From: Ixodes scapularis
Lineage: Eukaryota; Arthropoda; Arachnida; Ixodida; Ixodidae
Reading direction: 5' to 3'
DNA: 64,000 nucleotides
Assembly: GCF_016920785.2 (NCBI RefSeq)
Contig: NW_024609835.1
Span: forward strand, 87,516,243 to 87,580,242
A program made the position numbers and the translations under genes. The first letter of the stretch is position 1. Each line of letters starts with the position of its first letter. Under the pieces are notes generated by a model. It saw only the letters and a list, made by a program, of their open reading frames with translations, did no database searches and had not been told where the DNA came from. Below, piece by piece: positions 1 through 10,885 of this stretch.

Positions 1-2058
1 CTGGTACCTCCTTCCAACCAACACTGGTTGATAGTTCACTGCAGTGCGTGCAATGTTTTCAACCTTGATGATACTCTTGTCTTTTAACATGCAAGTGCAG
101 TCTTTTTTGTTTGTTTTGATGGTGATGCCAGCAGCAAACGTCACGGTCTTGTACTGAGGTCCAATGCATCCGAGCGGCAATGGTCGACCTTCATGCCTTG
201 CTGTCAGCTTGAAACTTTCTCCTCCAAGGAAGACAGAGGAGACGGGTGGAGTCGATGCTGCCGACTCTCCAGTGTTGACAGCAGGAGATGCAACCAAAAA
301 TCGTTCTTCTACGATTCGATTGTAGACTTGCTGCAAGGGCCTTTCTGGTTTGCGTACATAGCTTTTGAGTTTACGCATGTAATTTTCGAATGGGAAAGCA
401 CTATAGTTGTGAAGAGGTCCATGAACTCTTACATCGCTTGCCACATGAATCAAGCCATGAACATTGTGAGAGACTGCATGTCTACCATATAGTGTTATGT
501 AGGTCTCAACAAAATGCCTTAAGAGCCTTTCTGCATACCCTAAGTGCTCTCTACAGAGTAATGGGCTGCAAAGTATGGTGACTGCACAGTGAAGTGTCAT
601 GAAGTTGTCCATCAGAGGCTTGGGGATCCTTGACCTCAGCACCGCTGGCCCCGTGTAAAGAACAAGCAAGCGAAATTCTGACGCTTTCCACCTATCAACG
701 TCGGACAAGCTGCGTGGCTTCCGAGACATGTCTGGTGGCACATAGTGCCTCATTTCAATGTTAGCTCCCGACACAGAATCTCTTGATGCACTTCCAATGC
801 GGTAGGTTTTATCACCTTTCAGCCAAAGGAGTACAAGCTTGCGCACAACACCCAGACAGATGAGGTGCATATAGTCAAGTGGCACCTGGTCAACAATATC
901 TATGGGAAGTTCTTTTAAGATAGTTTCCATGATGTGGTGGTCCTCTTGCTCTGCACGCCTAAAGCTAGCATTTGTTCGTAATGGAGCATCAAGATCAGGG
1001 AAGCACATTCGTCCCCGCACAAATTCTCCTTCAGTCGTGCACTTTGAGCAACTGAAGTAGCCGCTGTGCCCTTTGGTGCCAAGAATGTATGACTTGGCAG
1101 GCGCGTCGCAGATTATTGCTCCAACTTGCACTCGGAAGACCCTGTTGCCAATAGCAACACCTTCAGAGAGAACACCTTTCAGGTCAGACACAAACGGACT
1201 AAGGAAGACATTTGACTGAAGAGCCTTACACTGGCCATGATAGACACCAACTGGAAATGGGTCACTGCCTGCACAGTTAGCAGCTTGGCAGAGAATGGGC
1301 CAGAACTGATCCCGCGTGCTTTTCGTCAATGGTAGTCCATCTACATTCACATGAAGGATTATTGGATCTGGTATATTGCGCACAGGTTGCAGCGCTGCCC
1401 TGAGCCCCTCACTCAAGCCTAAATGGCAGTAATGGCCGGAATCCATGGGCCTCACATTATCAGTGACTCTTGGTGTAGACAAAAGTGCCCTGGCACATGT
1501 TGGGAGGTCTGAGAAACAAGAATGCGAGTGCAGTATCTTCAGGAGCTTTGTAACGGTATCATGAGGAACAGCCCCCTCTACGCTCCACCGCCGCAGCTTT
1601 TCCTTGAAACGTGAAACGTCGGATTCCTCTGATTCAGACAATTCATCCAACTCGACATTCCTTCGATTGTCTCTTTCTAAATGGTGTTCACGACTGTAAG
1701 GCAAGCCTTCCGAATCTACAGGGACGCCTCGTCTCGAGTGAATGGCGCTTGCACCGAAGACCGGTTCCGGAGTATCAGGCACAGTCTCAGAAAAACAGCA
1801 CGTTGTCGGGACATCTTGCTGATACGAGAGACGTGATGGTTCTGCAATTAGTTCCGGCGATCCCGCGTGTTTTTGCGGCGCTCCTGCAACTAGTTCCGGC
1901 GACCCAGCGGGCCTTTCTACAGAAGCCTCATCCAAAGCTTCAGCTGAGCACATTGCATTTTCTCTACTAACTGACAGTATAAGTTTGAGATCGCTTTCCG
2001 CCGCACGACGAACGCGCCGATAAGCTGTTGTTCTGGGTAGAGCAGCCATATTGTCCAT
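1..2058 (-). CDS. transposase-like protein (Tnp2/CACTA-like), partial, runs off left edge
   Basis: One reading frame stays open for 686 codons from ATG 2058 to the window edge, and stops lie just upstream of that ATG, so the start is well supported; the next Met is three codons later. The N-terminal ~190 residues are Arg-rich then acidic and low complexity. The rest matches a transposase-derived family common in arthropods and cnidarians. Landmarks are LHVNVDGLPL near residues 235-244, a CSKC knuckle at 337-340, DYMHLICLGV at 395-404, a HNVHGLIHV stretch near 530, and AFPFENYMRKLK near 550. The family is related to plant CACTA Tnp2 proteins; exact assignment is from memory of motifs. Presumed role is DNA binding and cutting in the nucleus for transposition, although some copies may be domesticated. 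No terminal repeats were found on the right side. The absence of any stop suggests a recent or selected copy. The C terminus is outside the window. Confidence 0.75.
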   Translation of the reverse strand, partial: MDNMAALPRTTAYRRVRRAAESDLKLILSVSRENAMCSAEALDEASVERPAGSPELVAGAPQKHAGSPELIAEPSRLSYQQDVPTTCCFSETVPDTPEPVFGASAIHSRRGVPVDSEGLPYSREHHLERDNRRNVELDELSESEESDVSRFKEKLRRWSVEGAVPHDTVTKLLKILHSHSCFSDLPTCARALLSTPRVTDNVRPMDSGHYCHLGLSEGLRAALQPVRNIPDPIILHVNVDGLPLTKSTRDQFWPILCQAANCAGSDPFPVGVYHGQCKALQSNVFLSPFVSDLKGVLSEGVAIGNRVFRVQVGAIICDAPAKSYILGTKGHSGYFSCSKCTTEGEFVRGRMCFPDLDAPLRTNASFRRAEQEDHHIMETILKELPIDIVDQVPLDYMHLICLGVVRKLVLLWLKGDKTYRIGSASRDSVSGANIEMRHYVPPDMSRKPRSLSDVDRWKASEFRLLVLYTGPAVLRSRIPKPLMDNFMTLHCAVTILCSPLLCREHLGYAERLLRHFVETYITLYGRHAVSHNVHGLIHVASDVRVHGPLHNYSAFPFENYMRKLKSYVRKPERPLQQVYNRIVEERFLVASPAVNTGESAASTPPVSSVFLGGESFKLTARHEGRPLPLGCIGPQYKTVTFAAGITIKTNKKDCTCMLKDKSIIKVENIARTAVNYQPVLVGRRYQ

Positions 2059-3139
2059 ATTTACGATCTTCGAGTGGTTCGCCTTGTCTTGCAACAGCCA
2101 AGCTCTGCGAACGATGGAAATGTTGTAACACTTTCATTACTCGGCCTAAAGTCATGTCACATAATACGGAGTATTAGCAAAGCGTTACTGTTGGCTATTG
2201 CGAGCGCGGTAGCCCTCTGGCCGCGCGCTGCTTCAAAGGGGGAGCGCGAGCCTCAATACCGCTGTGGCGGATCAGGGGACCGGTTTGGTAAAAATCCCGA
2301 CTGTCGCTCCGAACAAAACGTTAAATCATACTTACTTCCTCCAGCCATGGTGGCTAGTGAGTTGTCAGGTTAGCGCAGTAGCGCAGTAGCACGGTAGCAC
2401 GGCAGCACGGCAGCACTCCGGACTCCGGGCTGTAGTCGGCTGTAGGGCTGCCAGGGCTGCAGCTTTCCCGCGCGCACGCTATTAATGATGATGATGATTG
2501 CACAGCGGTGGCGATTGAAAGCTCTGCCTGCATTACTTAATTTCACTAATGTAATTATCTATGTTTTATTAAAAAAAAATAATTTGTAAAAATATATAAA
2601 TATATGGTATAAAAATGATTGTGAAATTAAAAATAGAAACTAACCGAGTTTTAGGACCGTTTCGGTTTCGCCATAGTTCCGCTTTCGAATGTATTTAAAG
2701 CGGTTCATTTTTTAACATAATTTTTGTTCTTGTGTGCCTGAGAATTTAAAAGAGCTGCCTTTAGGCTTTTTACTATCGCTCTTGCTCTTGGTGTGTCTGC
2801 GAAGCAACGCGAGTGATTCTGTTGGCGACAAGACTCAAGAAATACGATAGGTCGCTTTTTCTGTTTTTGGCTCCCTCCGTTCGCCGTGGTTGCACGCCGG
2901 CACATTTATTGCGGAGAAAGGGCGGTGCAATTTGTAGGGGCGCGTACGCCGACTGTACGGCAAGCGCGGATGATCAAAACCCAAAATAACTTGAAACTGA
3001 TTTTTCTAACGGCTGAACCAAAAGCGACGATTGCAATACGAGCCACGATCTTGTGCGGTGACAGTGCGTGAAGCCGCTGCTGTAATCGTCAAAAAAAAAA
3101 AAAAAAAAAAAAAGCGTGTCCTGATCACAGTCGCGCTGG
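2059..3139. other. non-coding stretch with a short minisatellite and poly-A run
   Basis: No gene is recognised. A small array of ~10-bp units of the type GTAGCGCA / GCACGGCA lies at 2372-2416. The part from 2520 to 2720 is AT-rich. A run of 22 A lies at about 3091-3112. Short reading frames here carry no recognisable domain. Confidence 0.6.
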
Positions 3140-3236
3140 GACGTGTTCCGGATTATGCCGCCCCGGACATCCGTGGGACGTCAGCAATAGGACGTGGGAC
3201 GTTCGCACGTTTTTAGGACGTCCGAGGGACGTTTGG
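3140..3236. repeat. GGACGT-rich repeat
   Basis: The word GGACGT or its variants GGACATCC and GGACGTCC recurs about eight times in under 100 bp. The same vocabulary builds the larger repeat at 10886-11560, so this is probably a dispersed fragment of that family. Confidence 0.6.
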
Positions 3237-3640
3237 TGTTGTCTGGGGCTAGACTAGTTTTGACGGGAGCTTCTTGACACGGACCCGGAGGAGCACCGGA
3301 ACCTGCGTCGCGTCAGCCGGACAAAGTTTCTGGAGTTTCTCTCACGCGTGGAACCAAGACTCGTACGACAAAATGAACCAACACACGCACAAAACGCAAC
3401 GACGCGCCATTTTTGTTTTGAACGCACAGAAGCAAAATACCAAGAAAACTATGTACCGTTGCCAGACTAAATAAATGCTTTCCAAGTCAGTCTGCCGCCA
3501 AACGTCCGCGAGTGAAAAAGGCGCTCGACTTTATCAGTCCGCGCCTCCGCGGAGGAGGCGCGGATCGCAGGAATCGGTGACGTGCGGGTCACGTGGTACA
3601 CGGTCCGCGGACGAAAATCGCGATTTGGTCTGGAAGGCTT

Positions 3641-4050
3641 ACTGGGAGATGGAAAGGGTGATATGGGGGACAGAAAGGAAACTTGGGAGATGGAAAGGCG
3701 ATAAAGGGGAAGGGAAACTGGGAGATGGAAGGGGTGATAGGAGAAGAAAAGGGGGAACCATGAGGTAAGGGCGAACTACCGGGATGTTGTGTGATTACGG
3801 GGAGTATCGCAACTCCCCGTAATCACACAACATCCCGGTAGTTCCGCCCTTACCTCATGGTTCCCCCTTTCCTTCTCCTATCACCCCTTCCATCTCATAT
3901 CGCAACTCCCCGTAATCATACAACATCCCGGTAGTTCCGCCCTTACCTCATGGTTCCCCCTTTCCTTCTCCTATCACCCCTTCCATCTCCCAAGTTTCCT
4001 TTCTGTCCCCCATAACACCCTTTCCATCTCCCAGTAAGCCTTCCCCCTTA
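3641..4050. repeat. foldback repeat with duplicated right arm
   Basis: The left arm (about 3641-3804: GGGAGATGGAAAGG blocks, then AACCATGAGGTAAGGG and GTGATTACGGGGAG) is the reverse complement of what follows. The inner loop is only 8 nt (3805-3812). The right arm is present twice, at 3813-3896 and 3906-4045, the second longer and joined to the first by ATATCGCAA. The left arm itself contains three GGGAGATGGAA units. The structure would extrude as a hairpin of at least 80 bp. Confidence 0.8.
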
Positions 4051-4550
4051 TCAACCTATCTTGTCGGGGTCTCGCTCAGGGTGCAATGTCTTTGCCGAAA
4101 ATAAACGTACGTCGTTGCCAACTGAAAGAAAGTGGTTGTCCTGTGCTTGTCCTTTGTGTTTTATTCTTTCAATTTTATGTAAGTACTGAGGGTTCCCAAA
4201 AATCCCTGCCGTTGTGGCGCTGTACGTTTTGCAATAGGTCTATTGGATAGTGGCCAAGCAACTCTTCATACAATTTGCGATCTTTTTTTAAACAACAACT
4301 TCGGCACAACAAAGCAAGTGCGCTGAAGGCACAAACCATAGCGCCATCATCCGCATAGAGGGCTATCATGAAAGAAAGCGAAAGCTGGGAATGCCAACAA
4401 ACGAAAGTGGGAGAGGCGTTAGGACGTGACTCTTGGTTTGTTGACCGTACAGATCGCAGCCACCAAGCGATGCCAGCGATGCACCGCATGCACCGCAACC
4501 GCCGCAACCGATGCTCTTGTCGCGCGGCCTTTCGGTAAAACAGAATGGAG
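4051..4550. other. non-coding stretch, no gene recognised
   Basis: Unique-looking sequence with an AATAAA at about 4098. The sequence shows no domain or terminal repeat that can be named. Confidence 0.5.
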
Positions 4551-4654
4551 TCACGTGGAGCGTAAGGTCACGTGGCACGTGGTGAGCGATGGAGCGCGAG
4601 AAAGAGCATCCGTGACGTACCGAGGACCAACGCAATCAAGGTCAGGTCACGTGT
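4551..4654. promoter_or_regulatory. cluster of four CACGTG E-boxes
   Basis: CACGTG occurs at 4552-4557, 4569-4574, 4576-4581 and 4648-4653. Three of the four read GTCACGTG, the core bound by USF/MITF/TFE-type bHLH-zip factors in animals. The cluster lies about 620-720 bp upstream of the BTB start codon. That it acts as a promoter or enhancer is inference. A 21-nt C run follows at about 4767-4787. Confidence 0.35.
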
Positions 4655-5274
4655 CAAAATTTTAACCAATAGGCGCGCTTGGAGAAACAGAAGTGAAACG
4701 AAAATCTGAGAAGCTGCCGAGCCAGTGACCAAGCGCCCGGTGCGCAACCACTATTGGCCCTCTCCTCCCCCCCCCCCCCCCCCCCCACCATCTTTCACAA
4801 CGCTTAGAAGAAGAAGAGAGAAGCTGCCAGAATCTGTAGCAACTGTAGCGCTGTAGCTGCTACAGCCCCGTCAGGCCCCGTGGCGCGAACTGCGTATGTA
4901 TGCGTTCTTGCCTTCGATATTGAATTGTTACGGTTTTTGTTTATGGCAACAGTTCGCAATATTCTGTAAATATTTCGGCATCAGTATTTATTATTATTAT
5001 TTTTTTTTAACGTTGTGCATTTTGAGTTTGTGCGTAGAGCATGGAGTAACTTTCTGTCTGGGCGTGCACGAAAACGGAAGAACAGTCGCCCGCGCGTGTT
5101 TGAGTCTGTCCGTGCAAGTACTCGCTTCGTTCATGTCACATTTCGCGCCTGAGCCTGCATGGTAGTTCTCCTTTGCTGCCTTTCGGAGGTACGTGAATCA
5201 CACTTCCGATCCGTGGAATGTAATATTTTTGTTTCTTGATGCAGACGTAACGTTCAGGATTGCCGAATTCTGCC

Positions 5275-5582
5275 ATGGCAGCTGACGCCGTAAGTCTTCG
5301 CTCCTTTGAACCGCTTTCTAGTTGGATATTAACCGATGTTGAATGAACCTTACAGCCGCAGCGTGGTCCTAGGAGGAAGGACTTGAAGTACTTGTTGGAT
5401 GGTTTGCACTCAGATGTGGAATTTCTCGTCGGCGACTGCCCATGCACGCGCATCAAGGCTCACAAGCTGATCTTGGCCATGAGGAATGACGTCTTCGAGA
5501 CCATGTTCTACGGCAGCATGCCCGAAAAAGGAGAAGTTCTCATTCCCGATCTACATCCAGATGGTTTTCGCGGATTTCTCAG
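5275..5582 (+). CDS. BTB/POZ-domain protein, first two coding exons (5275-5289, 5356-5582)
   Basis: ATG 5275 opens a 5-codon exon that ends at a GTAAGT donor (5290). A 66-bp intron ends in CCTTACAG (5355), and exon 2 continues in the same frame to AG|GTATAT at 5582/5583. The ~80 residues give a clear BTB core: LKYLLDGLHSDVEFLVG, then AHKLILAMRNDVFETMF and a PDLHPDGFRGFLR segment. BTB domains dimerise, and many proteins of this type are cullin-3 substrate adaptors; the C-terminal partner domain (BACK, Kelch, PHR) would identify the subtype but is not seen. A possible upstream acceptor (TTGATGCAG, 5244) suggests a non-coding first exon. No following exon was recognised on the plus strand, so the gene either has a very long second intron or is a duplicated fragment. 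Exon borders are predictions. Confidence 0.7.
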
Positions 5583-5856
5583 GTATATCGCACAACTAAA
5601 AGAAGAAAAAAAACGTGTGCAGGTTCGTGCGTGCACAAAGTCAGTGAGTGAATGCGTGCAGAAGTCCTAAAGCTAAAAAGAAAAAAAAAAAAAAAAAAGG
5701 GTGGGGGGGGGGGGGGAAAGATAATTAAAACGAAAAAAAAAAAAACAAAAAAAAAAACCTACCATAGTTTTTTGTTTACAAATAAAAACTATGGTAGTTT
5801 ATTTTTCTTTTTAATTACCCTGTAATATCTGGTTTATTATTGACGTCCCCCCTTTT

Positions 5857-5894
<38 letters not shown>

Positions 5895-6756
5895 GAAAAT
5901 GGTGAAGGTTTACAAATGCTTCCGTTGATATATAGGCAAAAGTGGTGCACAGACACTGCAGCCGTGGGATGATAAAAAAAAATATATATAATTTAATGAC
6001 GAAAAAAGTCACACAAAAAAAAAAGAGTAGAATGCCGAAGAAAAAAAAGTTGTATTAATTTACTAGAATAATCAAAGCTAGACACAGAAACGCTAGAAAC
6101 GCGGAGAGTACACTGAATTAAAGGAAAAGTTAAACACAAGAACCTACAAAAATAAATTGTTAAATGGAAAATATTAAAAATAAGGAAGGGGCCAGACGTT
6201 TGTCAATGTTTTGACAGTGGCACTGTCTTCTGACCTGATGTGACAAACGTCCAGCCCCTTTCTTATTTTTAAAATTTTTTATTTTATTTTTATTTAACAA
6301 TTTATTTTAAAATGTGGATGATCAGAATGTTATCACGTTCCGCCACTGCGAGCTTTGCGCCTGCTTCACAAGTGGTAACTTTGGTACGCCCCTGAGTTTC
6401 CCACAAGCTTCAAGTCATTCTAAAGAGAGTTGATTTAGTGGTTTTCTATGACGCTCTGTACGTTTCTAATTAGAACCTTATCTCTATTTTCACTAATTAA
6501 AAAAAAAAGTTAATTAACGAATTTGAATTAATTAGCCGACTTATCGCAAACATTATCCACCCACATATGTCCCCCTGGCCGTATAACTCACCTGCGCAAA
6601 CCACATAAGTGTAACTTTTACCACTTTTTTTTAAACAAATCGTAAAGCTTAAAAAATTAAATAAAATACCCTTTATATATATGACATTCGACTGCGGTGG
6701 ACGTTTAAGTGCTGGGGAGAAGTTTGAAGTTCAACTAGTATGCACTTGCGCAAAAT
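5583..6756. other. AT-rich stretch with microsatellites and two hairpins
   Basis: Contains A and G runs (about 5680-5755), a near-perfect hairpin at 5761-5799 (arms CTACCATAGTTTTT / AAAAACTATGGTAG), a (TC)n then (TA)n tract at about 5858-5895, and a second hairpin at about 6185-6266 with arms around GACGTTTGTCA. No coding sequence is seen. Confidence 0.6.
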
Positions 6757-6992
6757 ACATGGCTTGCATTGATGTCATGTCAGCCGCCATTGCTCCGAAC
6801 CATGTTCCAGTGCCTGCAACTTCTGCTGCATGCATTTGGCACCATCGAAGGTGTTCTTCCCCGTAAGGCTTGCCAAGAAGAACAAATTCAATTTTGTGAG
6901 ATTATGCTGCAGAAGGTACGGGCACAGGAGCGTGGTACGGAGCAATCGTGGCTGGTACGGTGCCATATGATGTCCCATGCAAGGCATGTATT
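6757..6992. repeat. MITE-like repeat, copy 1 (CATGGCTTGCAT ends)
   Basis: The left end TACATGGCTTGCATTGATG resembles the reverse complement of the right end (TACATGCCTTGCATGGGAC). The interior carries repeated GGTACGG words and the block AAGGTACGGGCACAG. The same interior is found at 42083-43428, where it is split by another element. About 236 bp, non-coding. Confidence 0.6.
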
Positions 6993-7624
6993 AGCAGGTG
7001 TTCAGCCAATATTGGTTCAGCCAGGGTTGAGCGCAAATGCTTTTCAAAAAGCATTCGGGGTCTTTTCATCAGAGATGGAGCACGGTTTTCTTCGTCACAA
7101 GCTTCATTCAATTTACCAGCACCGGTGCAAAAAAAGTGTAGGGCAGTATACTTTCACTTATACCTACACCAAAGCACCGTTTTTGCTAAGAATTGTGCCA
7201 TCCATACCTGTGCCAAGGTGGACTTACAAAGAAAACAAGAAATAAAAATATTTTAAATTTGGTCTATTTTAATATTTAAAAAAATAAAAATAAATTATAT
7301 GCATTTTACAGCATCTATCCTCCCCACTGTAAAGGTTGTTTCATCTTTTATAAAACAGTCAAAGGCTTAACATATACTCTCATGAAGCGCAACTCTAGGG
7401 GACATTCGCTGCGTTCGGTTGGTTTAGCCGATGAACCTGCACGCACAGACATGGGCGTACCAACCGGGGGGGCAAGGGGGGCGCTTGCCCCCCCAGTTCT
7501 CAGAGTGGGGGGGGCAAGGCATGTGTTTTGCCCCCCCCTGAAACAGCCGCCACTGGGCAGGGCAAACACTGGCCGGCGGCGCCCAAGTAATACCAAGGGC
7601 ACCACCCCCCGACCCGCGGGGGGA
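6993..7624. other. non-coding stretch with G/C-run repeat
   Basis: No gene is recognised. Positions 7465-7545 hold alternating G and C runs (GGGGGGCAAGG, GCTTGCCCCCCC) that can pair with one another. The part at 7240-7310 is AT-rich. Confidence 0.5.
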
Positions 7625-8222
7625 TATTTTTAACGTGCAGGCGATACAAACTCTAGCAACAGCGCTCACGCCGGATTGCCTGGTTCGTGGAGATAAGCGC
7701 TGCCGCCGTCAACATAGGCAGTGGTTACAATGCGAGTTTCCGAAGCGGTATCGTAACTTAGTTGTAAGATGTCTGCCTCATATGTAGCAGACCCAGGTTC
7801 TAACCAGGGTGTGGGCATCTTTTTTATTTATTTTTTTCCTCAGCATTTTGTTTTGTCGAGGCATTTGGCGGTATTTACGACATTTCTTTTTTACGATTAA
7901 CACTAAAAAAGAAAAATGTTGTCGACGAAACATCGCTGAACTAAATCGTAGGGGGACAGCGGGACTTGGGTTGCCGGCTGCAAAGCGGCGTTTACGGGGG
8001 TAGAAGGGGGGGGGGGGGAGGGCTAAGTGGGTTAATAGTTTTGTAATTAGCAGCCGCACACTGTCGCCGTGAAGCGGCGTAAACGCAGGCGGGAAAAGGG
8101 GGGGGGGGTTATATACACGCGCTGTCCGAAGCCGAAATTTAAGTTCCCGCGCGTTGCCGAGCAGCCAATCCGGCGTGAGCGTCGTTGCTAGGGTGTCTAT
8201 TTCCTGTGCCGTAAAAGTTAGT
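7625..8222. repeat. element with inverted ends around CTAGCAAC..CTCACGCCGG
   Basis: The segment 7625-7695 (ending CACGCCGGATTGCC) is largely the reverse complement of 8150-8222 (CCAATCCGGCGTGAGCG onward). Inside are two G runs, at about 8007-8019 and 8098-8108, each beside a GGCGTTTACG/GGCGTAAACG word. The layout suggests a non-autonomous DNA element of ~600 bp. A long minus-strand reading frame across it is explained by this low-complexity structure and is not called. Confidence 0.45.
7748..7817 (+). repeat. degenerate tRNA-like sequence (SINE head or tRNA pseudogene)
   Basis: An A-box-like TAACTTAGTTGTA is followed by CTGCCTCATATG, an anticodon-loop-like stretch with CAT, and a B-box-like GGTTCTAACC. 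The acceptor stem does not pair properly, so this is not a working tRNA gene. It lies inside the inverted-repeat element 7625-8222. Confidence 0.45.
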
Positions 8223-8821
8223 GATGGACTGAATCTGCCGAACTTCAGATTCGGCAAAATTCCGCACATGCCGAAATTTAGAAGGAAAGTTCGGCGGAAA
8301 TTCGGCAAAAATTCACCAAATTTTTTTGCGCTCGCGCACGAGCGCGACGGGCCATGGATCGCAAATGGACGCCGCGCAGTCGCGCGGTGACCATCGTACA
8401 GTCTAGTACAACTAGCGGTTACGGCGAGGTGTGGAGTAGGCGACACGGTAACTGTGCGTTTGTGAGCTTTCGCGAGTGTGGTTCTCTTCAATATTTTCTG
8501 CCTCAAGAACAGAACATCGACCAGTAATTTACGCAGTCCACTGCGCAAGTGACAAATGATGTGATGCATTCTGGATAACGTGATTTTCATTTGACGTTTC
8601 TATTGATGAAACGAGGTAGTTGAAACATCGACTGACAACTGACAATTACGCTCAGTGTGCGCAGCCCACTGCCATCAAACGGTGCAGTCACGAGAGCTTG
8701 CCAGAATGTATGGTATGCAGGTGGCATCCTCGTCATAATGTGATACATGTTTTCCCCCTTCTTTTCTTTCCTTTTAGGGGCGAAGCTCCTTAAGGGGTAT
8801 TCACACGAGGGAGAAATTCCG
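8223..8821. other. non-coding stretch before LINE remnant
   Basis: Positions 8230-8330 carry repeated TTCGGCAAAATT / GCCGAAATT words. The same vocabulary reappears right after the LINE remnant (9840-9895), so the LINE may sit inside that repeat. Nothing else is recognised. Confidence 0.4.
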
Positions 8822-9835
8822 GGGGTTTCTGTTCCCAATCTATAGTAATGATCTCCACCTTAACATAGTTTCTTCTGTGCGCCTGTTCGCCGACGATTGT
8901 GTCATTTACCGACCCATTCTTTATACTATGATCATCATGGTCACCAAGAAGACCTTGAGTGTGTAATCCATTGGTGTTAAAAATGGCAGATGACGTTAAA
9001 CTTCAATAAATGTAGATCCCTATCATTTTCACGCAGTTCGCGTGCCACACCATTTTTGAATTACCTAACACTCAAGTAATAGCAAGCTCATCATATAAAA
9101 ACCTGGGTGTCCATCTCACCTCTGACCTATCATGGACTACTCACGTAACTTCTGTTATTTCTGGTACTAACCGTTCTCTTGGATATTTGCGCCGTAACTT
9201 TAAACTTGCTACACCCTCCGTAAAACGACTAGCGTATGCTACTCTTATAAGATCGAAGTTAGAATACGCCTCATCTATATGGTCCCCCCATGGCAGTCCT
9301 TCCTTGCAAATAATCTAGAATCCGTCCAAAATAGAGCCCTTCGTTTTATTTATAGCAACTACTCACTATACCAGCATATCAGAATTACGCCAATCAGCTA
9401 ACCTTCATTCACTTTCCCTTCGCTGCCAAGTATCACGTCTTTCTCTCCTCCATCGAATATTTTTATCACAATATCTATCTCAAAGAATCGCTGCTATCAC
9501 CCCCCTCGTATTTTCCCGCGTCTAGATAACCTATGTAAATTGCGTTCAATTCGATCATCAACTGTTTCTCACTAGACTTCCACACTATCATTGGCCGTCG
9601 AGGATTGGAATTCACTACCTCATAACATTGTTTGTATTAGTGATACTACTAAATTTGTTGAAGCCATTACCCTCTCTTTATCTAACCTACCTAGCTTGCT
9701 TGCAGTATTATAATTGTGTTTACTGTTCTATTTGTTTTTGTTCTATTGCCACCCCCTTGTATAATTCCCCACGGGCCCTCAAGGAAAATAAATGATGATG
9801 AATGATGATGATGATGATGATGATGAACAGGGTAT
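8822..9835 (+). pseudogene. 5'-truncated, decayed LINE tail (reverse transcriptase C-terminus)
   Basis: Translation in shifting frames gives the C-terminal reverse-transcriptase landmarks of a CR1/Jockey-type LINE: a PLLF..IYINDL-like start at 8822, FADDCVIY soon after, KNLGVHLTSDLSW near 9095-9130, and RSKLEYASSIWSP near 9255-9290. Several frameshifts and stops break it. It ends in a (GATGAT)n tail at about 9793-9826, a normal LINE 3' terminus. The endonuclease and most of the RT are missing, so it is 5'-truncated and inactive. Confidence 0.8.
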
Positions 9836-10493
9836 TTTTGCCGAATCTTTAGAAAAGCTCCGCCGAATCCCATGATTCGGCAAAAGTTCGGCCCATATCA
9901 TACGCGACCCGGAGGGAGGGAAGGGGGTTGGTTTGCCCCCCCACTCAAAAACAAGTTGATACGCCACTGCGCACAGATAGATAACGAATGCCATGGTGTC
10001 GCCACGCTTTTGACACTGCTTGGTTCCATTGATTCGTAGTGTCACTTGTGCTTTGGCTTAAGATGAAACAAAGTGTACAGACGATTCAGACGATGATGGG
10101 GTCAACTGCGCTGACCCCGTCATCGTCTGAATTTCCAGACAATGCCGGCAATGTCAGGAGCGGTCACGATAAGAAGTGTGCAGAGTAGTGGGATTACGGT
10201 TGCTGTAACATGTTGAAACCAAGGCCTTTTACCCCTGATGATATCACTTTATTATCATGTCTACCACATGCCTCCATGCAATGGCTGCTGTGTACCGTGG
10301 CACTTGCACCACCCGTGTCAACCTTTACGGTCTTGTATCAAGGCGCACGCGTCAAGCTTCACCGCTTTGCACCGGAGTGTTAGGTGCAGCTGCTGACGCG
10401 GGGGAGCGCATGGGTTAGCACGATTGATTGGGAAATTATGCTCAGTGCTAATACAGGTCGACCTTCTTTGGTCTTGTGTCCAGAGGTCGGCAT
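9836..10493. other. non-coding stretch with a near-perfect hairpin
   Basis: Arms 10084-10104 and 10112-10132 (ATTCAGACGATGATGGGG.. and its complement) differ at one base and enclose a 7-nt loop. No gene is recognised. Confidence 0.6.
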
Positions 10494-10885
10494 TCTAGGT
10501 CGCCCTCACTCACCCTCACCCTCACAGCCACACTCACCTAAGCCCCTCACTCACCCTCACCCTCACAGCTACACTCACCTTCAGCCCCTCACTCACCCTC
10601 ACCCTCATAGTCACACTCACCTTCAGCCCTTCACTCACCCTCACTGAACCTCACGGCCCTCACGCACTCACCGCCCTCACGGCCGTCACGGCCCTCACGC
10701 CTTTCACCACCCTCACGGCCCTCACGCCTTTCACCGCCCTCACGGCCCTCATGCCCCTCACTCACTCATGGCCCTCACGACACTCACGCACTCATGGCCC
10801 TCACGCCACTCACCGCCCTCACGCCCCTCACGCACTCGTGACCCTCACCGCCTTCACGGCCCTCGCCGCCCTCACAACCCAACAA
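10494..10885. repeat. CTCAC-rich minisatellites
   Basis: Two adjoining arrays. At 10500-10645 units of ~40 bp are built of CCCTCACTCACCCTCACC and CACACTCACCTT. At 10648-10885 shorter units of CTCACGGCC/CTCACGCC type recur. Open reading frames through the array are repeat artefacts (Ser-Pro-His-rich on plus, Gly-Val-Arg-rich on minus). Confidence 0.85.

Noticed and set aside
7748..7817. tRNA gene
   Set aside because: A and B boxes are visible but the acceptor stem does not pair; treated as tRNA-like repeat.
7778..8590. 270-codon minus-strand open frame
   Set aside because: It crosses two G runs and the arms of an inverted-repeat element, is Pro/Arg-rich low complexity and shows no domain.
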